Assembly (NCBI GenBank): GCA_945877885.1
Contig: CAMCSI010000032.1
Span: 1 to 10,580, forward strand
Direction of reading: 5' to 3'
DNA: 10,580 bases
From: Chlamydia trachomatis
Lineage (GTDB): Bacteria > Chlamydiota > Chlamydiia > Chlamydiales > 2-12-FULL-49-11
Position 1 is the stretch's first letter, and each line of letters begins with the position of its first letter. The notes under the pieces were generated by a model. The model worked only from the letters and a program-made list of their open reading frames with translations. It was not told where the DNA came from and did no database searches. The translations under genes were made by a program, and so were the position numbers. This document shows positions 7,083 to 10,580 of the stretch, piece by piece.

Positions 7083-8054
7083 ATGTACAAATCACTATTA
7101 ACAATAGTAGCTGCCTCTGCACTACTATCATCATGCGGAACAAACTCTAATAAGAGTGAAGTTGTTGCCAAAAGATGTGTTCACAAATATGGCTATTACG
7201 TCTCTCCAGAAGATTGGGATGCTAAAAAGCCCCCAGGGAAAGTGCTTACTACTTTTAGAAGTGGACAAACTATTTCAGAACCTTACGAAGATAATTTAAT
7301 GCATGGAGAACGAACAGTCACTTTTGAACATAGCCAAACTTTGCAACTAAAGGAAATTTACAAAAAAGGGATTCTTACAAAGCAAACAACTTACAGCATC
7401 CGAGGAGTTCCTGAGCAAGAGATCCTATTTAAATCCCCTACACATCAAATGATTACCACATGGTACGCAAAAGGTACTCCTAAATCTTCTGAGGAATTTA
7501 AAGACGGTATACTTATCAATGGTCAATACTTCTCCTTAGGTAATGAAACTGATTCAATAATTACAAACGGTAATGGGGAAAGAACAAAGAGAAACAGCTC
7601 TGGGGATATTATCTCTAAAGATGTTTATAAAGAGTATGCTATTGCCTACACTGAAACGTATCACCCTAATAACACTCCACATGTAATTACTTCCTACCTA
7701 AATGGCAAAAAACATGGTGAAATGAAAACCTTTGCCCTTTCTGGCGAGCCAATTGCTATTGAAAACTATAGTCAGGGTGTAAAAGATGGAATCTGCTCCT
7801 ATTATCAAAATGGTTATATGTACCAACAAACTACCTATAATAATGGCAGAAAACATGGCATTGAACAATTTTATATCGATGGTGATAGACTTGCTGAAGA
7901 GACAGAATACAATAATGGCTTCAAATATGGCCCATCTATTGTTTTTTGCGACGATACTGCTACTACAACATGGTACTTTAATGACGAAAAAGTATCAAAG
8001 TCATCCTTTGACCAATATGTTCAACGCGATATGATGATTACAGCTAACAACTAG
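7083..8054 (+). CDS. MORN_2-repeat lipoprotein
   Basis: A 323-aa secreted lipoprotein. The N-terminus has K3, a hydrophobic stretch and lipobox L15-S-S-C18, so C18 should be lipidated; the following Gly gives no inner-membrane retention signal. A conserved-looking N-terminal piece (YGYYVSPEDWDAKKPPGKVL, ~36-55) precedes repeated MORN_2 (YwqK-like) units: GQTISEPYEDNLMHGERTVT (~61-80), WYAKGTPKSSEEFKDG, YLNGKKHGEMKTF (~205-217), YSQGVKDGICSYYQNG, YNNGRKHGIEQFY (~252-264) and YNNGFKYGPSIVF. These beta-hairpin repeats have no catalytic residues; database labels calling such proteins antitoxins are misleading. AGGTGAGG gives a strong ribosome site six bases before the ATG. It follows pheT, as I remember for CT476 in C. 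trachomatis, and ends in a strong terminator. Envelope location is likely; function unknown. Confidence 0.87.
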   Translation: MYKSLLTIVAASALLSSCGTNSNKSEVVAKRCVHKYGYYVSPEDWDAKKPPGKVLTTFRSGQTISEPYEDNLMHGERTVTFEHSQTLQLKEIYKKGILTKQTTYSIRGVPEQEILFKSPTHQMITTWYAKGTPKSSEEFKDGILINGQYFSLGNETDSIITNGNGERTKRNSSGDIISKDVYKEYAIAYTETYHPNNTPHVITSYLNGKKHGEMKTFALSGEPIAIENYSQGVKDGICSYYQNGYMYQQTTYNNGRKHGIEQFYIDGDRLAEETEYNNGFKYGPSIVFCDDTATTTWYFNDEKVSKSSFDQYVQRDMMITANN

Positions 8055-8077
8055 AATAGTTTAGCTTTAAAAGCATT

Positions 8078-8113
8078 AAACCTACCAAATTCTCATTTTG
8101 GTAGGTTTTTTTT
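8078..8113 (+). terminator. Rho-independent terminator after the MORN lipoprotein gene
   Basis: A perfect 12-bp stem, 8078-8089 (AAACCTACCAAA) with 8097-8108 (TTTGGTAGGTTT), and a 7-nt loop. It leads into eight consecutive T (8106-8113). It lies 23 nt after the stop at 8052-8054 and separates the lipoprotein gene (and perhaps pheT) from the following leader region. Confidence 0.92.
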
Positions 8114-8240
8114 GCTTAAACCATTATATAGTCATTTGACTTAGATTTCCCTCATTGAGGTAAAAACTACCACATAAGTCCCCCCTTTCTTCCCCTTTTT
8201 TATCTCCAAACCCCTCTTTTTTAACAAAAACCTATTTTTT

Positions 8241-8271
8241 TTGAGATTGGACCCTTTCTTGCATGTATAGT
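8241..8271 (+). promoter_or_regulatory. Candidate promoter of the 70-aa protein gene
   Basis: TTGAGA (8241-8246) and TATAGT (8266-8271, 5/6 to -10) are separated by 19 bases, longer than ideal. The predicted start near 8278 would give a leader of about 70 nt containing the hairpin at 8297-8328. The upstream stretch 8114-8240 contains no gene I can support; it is pyrimidine-rich around 8180-8220. Confidence 0.35.
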
Positions 8272-8296
8272 AAATGAAAGAAAATAATAATAAACA

Positions 8297-8328
8297 GATT
8301 TGCGGGGAAGGAAACTTTCCTGCAGATC
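8297..8328 (+). promoter_or_regulatory. 14-bp GAAA-tetraloop hairpin in the leader of the 70-aa protein gene
   Basis: Bases 8297-8310 (GATTTGCGGGGAAG) pair over their whole length with 8315-8328 (CTTTCCTGCAGATC): eleven Watson-Crick pairs and three G-U pairs, closed by the GNRA-type loop GAAA (8311-8314). It is flanked on both sides by unpaired AATAATAAT-like sequence and ends 8 nt before the ribosome site AGGTGGG (8337-8343). G-U pairs are retained only if the plus strand is the RNA, so it reads as a structured leader of the downstream mRNA. No T-run follows, so it is not a terminator. It matches no riboswitch I know. Confidence 0.6.
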
Positions 8329-8346
8329 ATAATAATAGGTGGGATT

Positions 8347-8559
8347 ATGGAAAATGAAAAATATGAAAAAAAAATCGCTCAGTTAGAATCACTGAACGAT
8401 CAACTTCAAGCTGAATTTACTAATCTTGACCTTATTCTTCGAGAATTAGGTTTCGAAAAAGGTATTCTTACCTTAAAAGAAGCTGCAAAAGAGATGCTTA
8501 ATAACAAAAACCCATTAAGTGAATCTGATGACTCTTCTTCTGACGAAATGGAATTTTAG
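8347..8559 (+). CDS. 70-aa acidic coiled-coil protein, function unknown
   Basis: A small protein I do not recognise. Residues ~1-35 form a charged amphipathic helix with heptad-like spacing of hydrophobics (KKIAQLESLNDQLQAEF, then LDLILRELGF), a probable coiled coil. A second short helix follows (GILTLKEAAKEMLNN), and the tail is acidic and serine-rich (SESDDSSSDEMEF). There are no cysteines, no signal peptide and no membrane segment, so it is probably cytoplasmic. Support for being real: a strong AGGTGGG ribosome site, a promoter candidate, a structured leader, and an ORF filling the gap exactly up to trhO, with which it shares four bases tail to tail (8556-8559). A role as an adaptor, chaperone-like or regulatory binding protein would be only a guess. 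Confidence 0.72.
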   Translation: MENEKYEKKIAQLESLNDQLQAEFTNLDLILRELGFEKGILTLKEAAKEMLNNKNPLSESDDSSSDEMEF

Positions 8560-9515
8560 AGTTTACAAGAAAGTTTTTGTTTTTGATCAAACGGTAATTT
8601 TCTAAACGGTGTAGGTCTTTGCTCTGATTGATCCATTTCACGAATCCTTCCATCACTCATACATGTATCACAACAACATCCCCTATGCTCTATAGCGCAC
8701 TCTTTACAGCATAAAAACAACTCATTACAATCCATATTCGCGCAATTGTAAAAAATATCTGATGGACCGTTACAAAACTTACAGTTTGAGATGATTTCTG
8801 TATTATCTTCAGATATTGGAACTACTAAACGGTCATCAAATACAAAGAGCTTTCCTCTCCAATGCTTTTTCCCTTGACTCAGTCCGTAGGCAATCACTCC
8901 GCCTTTAAGTTGAAAGACATTTTTAAAACCACGCTCTTTAAATAAAGGAGAATAAAATTCACACCGAATCCCTCCAGTACAATACATAAGCACTGTCTTA
9001 TTATCCTTATTCTCTGTTGTATTTGCTAAATTATCTGCATAGTCAATAAATTCTCTAAACGTTCGTTTATCAGGCTTTAAAGCGCCCTCAAAATAGCCCA
9101 CCTCTGATTCATAATTATTTCGTACATCGATAATGATCGTATTTTCATCCTTTTCATCTAATCTTTTATTCCAATCTTCTGGGGAAATATACTCCCCACG
9201 GTGGGCAAAATTTACCTCTTCATCTAAAGCGACAATTTGATCTCTCTCTTTAACCGTAAGTTTTGCAAAACGATGTACAGTATCTTCATGAAGCTTAATA
9301 TCTGCTGAATAGTACAAAGGATCTGATTTTAAAAAATCTAAATATTTTTTTAAATCCTTTCTTGCTACAGAAAGCTGAGCATTTACCCCTTGCTTTCCAA
9401 TATAAATTCTTCCCTTAGAATCAATAGTCTGTAAAAAAGATTTATGCCTTTTAATCACCTCTTTTGGGTTTTCAATTCGTTCAATCACGTAGTAGGCAAT
9501 CATTATAATATCCAT
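8556..9515 (-). CDS. trhO: tRNA uridine(34) hydroxylase, rhodanese family
   Basis: TrhO (formerly YceA) makes 5-hydroxyuridine at tRNA position 34, the first step to cmo5U/mo5U wobble bases. With ATG 9515 (MDIIMIAYY) it has 319 aa; a TTG two codons earlier and ATG 9503 are alternatives, and 9515 fits my memory of the chlamydial N-terminus. An N-terminal acylphosphatase-like domain (~1-95: RIYIGKQGVNAQLSV) precedes a rhodanese domain (~108-225: ISPEDWNKRL, IIIDVRNNYESEVGYFEGAL). The active loop YCTGGIRCE has C179 and C185. A Cys-rich tail (~245-288: CKFC, NCANMDC, CCKEC, GCCCDTC) probably binds metal. The long stretch VIAYGLSQGKKHWRGKLFVF is chlamydial in style. No ribosome site precedes the ATG. 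Divergent from rpsD and convergent with the 70-aa gene, overlapping it by 4 nt. Confidence 0.95.
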   Translation of the reverse strand: MDIIMIAYYVIERIENPKEVIKRHKSFLQTIDSKGRIYIGKQGVNAQLSVARKDLKKYLDFLKSDPLYYSADIKLHEDTVHRFAKLTVKERDQIVALDEEVNFAHRGEYISPEDWNKRLDEKDENTIIIDVRNNYESEVGYFEGALKPDKRTFREFIDYADNLANTTENKDNKTVLMYCTGGIRCEFYSPLFKERGFKNVFQLKGGVIAYGLSQGKKHWRGKLFVFDDRLVVPISEDNTEIISNCKFCNGPSDIFYNCANMDCNELFLCCKECAIEHRGCCCDTCMSDGRIREMDQSEQRPTPFRKLPFDQKQKLSCKL

Positions 9516-9522
9516 GGGCAAA

Positions 9523-9551
9523 AGGATACAATTTCATCTAAAAAAGATCAA
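9523..9551 (-). promoter_or_regulatory. Candidate proximal trhO promoter (leaderless)
   Basis: On the minus strand TTGATC (9551-9546, 4/6), 17 bases, TATCCT (9528-9523, 4/6). Only seven bases lie between this -10 and ATG 9515, so the transcript would begin at the start codon. This agrees with the absence of a ribosome site there, but each hexamer alone is modest. Confidence 0.28.
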
Positions 9552-9564
9552 TATTAAAGTAATT

Positions 9565-9593
9565 TTTATATCTTACAGAAAATCATTGGTAAA
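9565..9593 (-). promoter_or_regulatory. Candidate distal trhO promoter
   Basis: On the minus strand TTTACC (9593-9588, 4/6 to -35), 17 bases, TATAAA (9570-9565, 5/6 to -10). The transcript would start near 9558 and carry a leader of about 43 nt without a recognisable ribosome site. It competes with the proximal candidate; sequence alone does not choose between them. Confidence 0.35.
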
Positions 9594-9608
9594 AAATAGA
9601 AATAAGGA

Positions 9609-9637
9609 TTGTCGTAAAAACGTAAACAGTGTATGCT
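9609..9637 (+). promoter_or_regulatory. Candidate rpsD promoter
   Basis: TTGTCG (9609-9614, 4/6), 17 bases, TATGCT (9632-9637, 4/6). The start would be near 9644, leaving a ~30-nt leader with GGGAGA just before ATG 9674. Direct repeats of AACGTAAAC lie on both sides of the -10. Confidence 0.4.
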
Positions 9638-9655
9638 TTTTCCATTAACGTAAAC
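9619..9655. repeat. Direct repeat AACGTAAAC around the rpsD promoter -10
   Basis: AACGTAAAC occurs at 9619-9627 and 9647-9655, 28 bp start to start, with a partial third CGTAAA at 9613-9618. One copy lies in the promoter spacer and one in the predicted leader. It could be an operator pair or chance in AT-rich DNA. Confidence 0.35.
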
Positions 9656-9673
9656 CTTATATTTGGGAGAACT

Positions 9674-10294
9674 ATGGTTCGATACACAGGTCCAAAAAAC
9701 AGAATCGCAAGAAAATTTGGAGCAAACATCTTCGGCAAGAAGAGAAACCCTTTAGCGCACAAAGTAAATCCACCAGGAATGCATGGTGCTAAGAGAACAA
9801 AAAAATCTGATTATGGTATTCAGCTTGAAGAGAAGCAAAAACTTCGCGCATGTTACGGAATGCTTCCTCAAAAGACCCTTGTTAGATATTACCGAGAATC
9901 AATCATTCTTGAGGGAAATACGCAGGATCATTTTATGAGAAAGCTTGAGACAAGATTAGATATTCTTGTTTACAGATTAAAATTTGCTCTTACTCCTTTC
10001 CATGCTCAACAATTAGTTTCTCATGGTCATATTTTAGTAAATGGAAAGAAAATTGACATCCGTTCTTACCAAGTGCAAGAAGGAAGCGTAATTTCTATTG
10101 CTGAAAAAGGTAAACAAAATAATTTGATCAAAGAAGCTCTAGAAAGATCTTCTGTAAGCGTTCCTGAATACTTAAGTTTAGATGGTCCTGGAATGAATGG
10201 AAAGCTTCTTGTCTATCCACAAATAGATCAAATTCCACTTCCAATTCCTGTAAACGTTGCAGTTGTATGTGAGTTCTTAGCTTACACAACATAA
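9674..10294 (+). CDS. rpsD: 30S ribosomal protein S4
   Basis: S4 binds 16S rRNA early in 30S assembly. The product is 206 aa, the usual length. It starts MVRYTGPKNRIARKFGANIF, lacks the N-terminal zinc cysteines (the C- type), and continues with KSDYGIQLEEKQKLRACYGM. The S4 RNA-binding domain lies at ~95-155 (TRLDILVYRLKFALTPFHAQ, SHGHILVNGKKIDIRSYQV). It ends PLPIPVNVAVVCEFLAYTT, where S4 proteins end. ATG 9674 is chosen over an in-frame upstream start at 9629 because it gives the conserved N-terminus and follows GGGAGA; the upstream start would fall before the predicted transcription start. rpsD stands alone rather than in the alpha operon, between trhO and nfo, a neighbourhood I remember from C. 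trachomatis. A terminator follows directly. Confidence 0.98.
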   Translation: MVRYTGPKNRIARKFGANIFGKKRNPLAHKVNPPGMHGAKRTKKSDYGIQLEEKQKLRACYGMLPQKTLVRYYRESIILEGNTQDHFMRKLETRLDILVYRLKFALTPFHAQQLVSHGHILVNGKKIDIRSYQVQEGSVISIAEKGKQNNLIKEALERSSVSVPEYLSLDGPGMNGKLLVYPQIDQIPLPIPVNVAVVCEFLAYTT

Positions 10295-10309
10295 TTTTGA
10301 ATAATTAAA

Positions 10310-10350
10310 AATGACCATCAATTTGCTTTATGTAATGATGGTTATTTTTT
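10310..10350 (+). terminator. Rho-independent terminator after rpsD
   Basis: AATGACCATCA (10310-10320) pairs with TGATGGTTATT (10336-10346): eleven pairs including one G-U, with a 15-nt loop, and ends in six T (10345-10350). It lies 15 nt after the rpsD stop and 15 nt before nfo, so nfo depends on read-through or on a start site inside this short gap. Confidence 0.75.
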
Positions 10351-10365
10351 AGAGGGCTTATTCTG

Positions 10366-10580
10366 ATGACTCTAACAAAGCAAACAAATTGCTATCTTGG
10401 CGCGCACACCTCTGCTGCAGGCGGATCTTTCAATGCACTCATTGAAGGAAACCAAATTGGCGCTACATCTATCCAACTATTTACTAGTAATCAAAAGCAG
10501 TGGAAAGGAAGAGTTATCACCGAAGAAGAGGTGAAAACTTGGGAAAAACTTAAAAAAGAAACTCAACTATCTCATATCAT
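10366..10580 (+). CDS. nfo: Endonuclease IV (AP endonuclease), 3' part beyond window
   Basis: Nfo cleaves DNA 5' of abasic sites in base-excision repair using a three-metal zinc centre in a TIM barrel. Only the first 71 codons are present. The N-terminus reads CYLGAHTSAAGGSFNALIEG, then IGATSIQLFTSNQKQWKGR, matching the family's GAHVSAAGG (first metal-near His) and the FTKNQRQW strand. The frame remains open to the window end at LSHII, just before the next expected metal-binding histidine loop. ATG 10366 follows AGAGGG by nine bases. It is separated from rpsD by 71 bp containing a terminator. nfo next to rpsD matches my recollection of C. trachomatis CT625-CT626. Confidence 0.93.
   Translation, partial: MTLTKQTNCYLGAHTSAAGGSFNALIEGNQIGATSIQLFTSNQKQWKGRVITEEEVKTWEKLKKETQLSHI

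Noticed and set aside
7083..8054. Antitoxin of a toxin-antitoxin pair
   Set aside because: MORN_2 proteins are often auto-named antitoxins, but this one has a lipoprotein signal and no small toxin gene beside it.
8123..8128. Perfect TATAAT on the minus strand after the lipoprotein terminator
   Set aside because: No -35 at 16-18 bases upstream, and it would only transcribe antisense into the lipoprotein gene.
8302..8323. Hairpin as a terminator of upstream transcription
   Set aside because: No T-run follows, and a strong terminator already ends the upstream gene at 8078-8113.
9629..9673. Upstream in-frame start for rpsD adding 15 residues
   Set aside because: The extension is not part of the S4 family N-terminus, has no ribosome site, and begins before the predicted transcription start.

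Overview
This AT-rich window most likely comes from a member of the Chlamydiae, probably an environmental (amoeba- or arthropod-associated) lineage rather than genus Chlamydia. The trhO, rpsD and MORN-repeat lipoprotein products have the chlamydial sequence style. The gene order also fits two neighbourhoods I remember from C. trachomatis: recO ... pheT - MORN protein (around CT470-CT476) and nfo-rpsD-yceA (CT625-CT627). These locus numbers are from memory and unverified. There is no sign of plasmid, phage, transposon or CRISPR content; this looks like core chromosome with lineage-specific small genes.

Left block (1-2474, minus strand): a tight three-gene operon. A consensus-like promoter drives a long-form ribosome hibernation factor (hpf). 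Its stop codon overlaps (ATGA) the start of a small stand-alone PD-(D/E)XK nuclease-like protein of the HsdR N-terminal type. That gene in turn overlaps by 14 nt a large DUF115/MptE-like protein that runs off the left edge.

Centre (2582-4607): tRNA-Arg(UCG) is followed after 20 nt by a short recO on the plus strand. recO converges, with a 5-nt gap, on tRNA-Leu(GAG). Upstream of the leucine tRNA on the minus strand is a gene for a single-TM protein with a C-terminal LysM domain. An 81-bp divergent region carrying a perfect 6+6 inverted repeat and a promoter with unusually little leader separates it from pheT.

Right block (4616-10580): pheT (complete phenylalanyl-tRNA synthetase beta chain, with no pheS beside it), then a MORN_2-repeat lipoprotein with a strong terminator. 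Next comes an AT/pyrimidine-rich spacer with a 14-bp GAAA-tetraloop hairpin in the leader of a 70-aa acidic coiled-coil protein of unknown function. That gene overlaps trhO (tRNA U34 hydroxylase) tail to tail by 4 nt. trhO is divergent from rpsD (ribosomal protein S4), which ends in a terminator just before nfo (endonuclease IV, cut by the right edge).

Functionally most genes serve translation (two tRNAs, PheRS beta, S4, U34 modification, ribosome hibernation) and DNA repair (RecO, Nfo). The pieces with least explanation are the hpf-coupled nuclease-like protein and DUF115 protein, the LysM protein, and the hairpin-led 70-aa protein.
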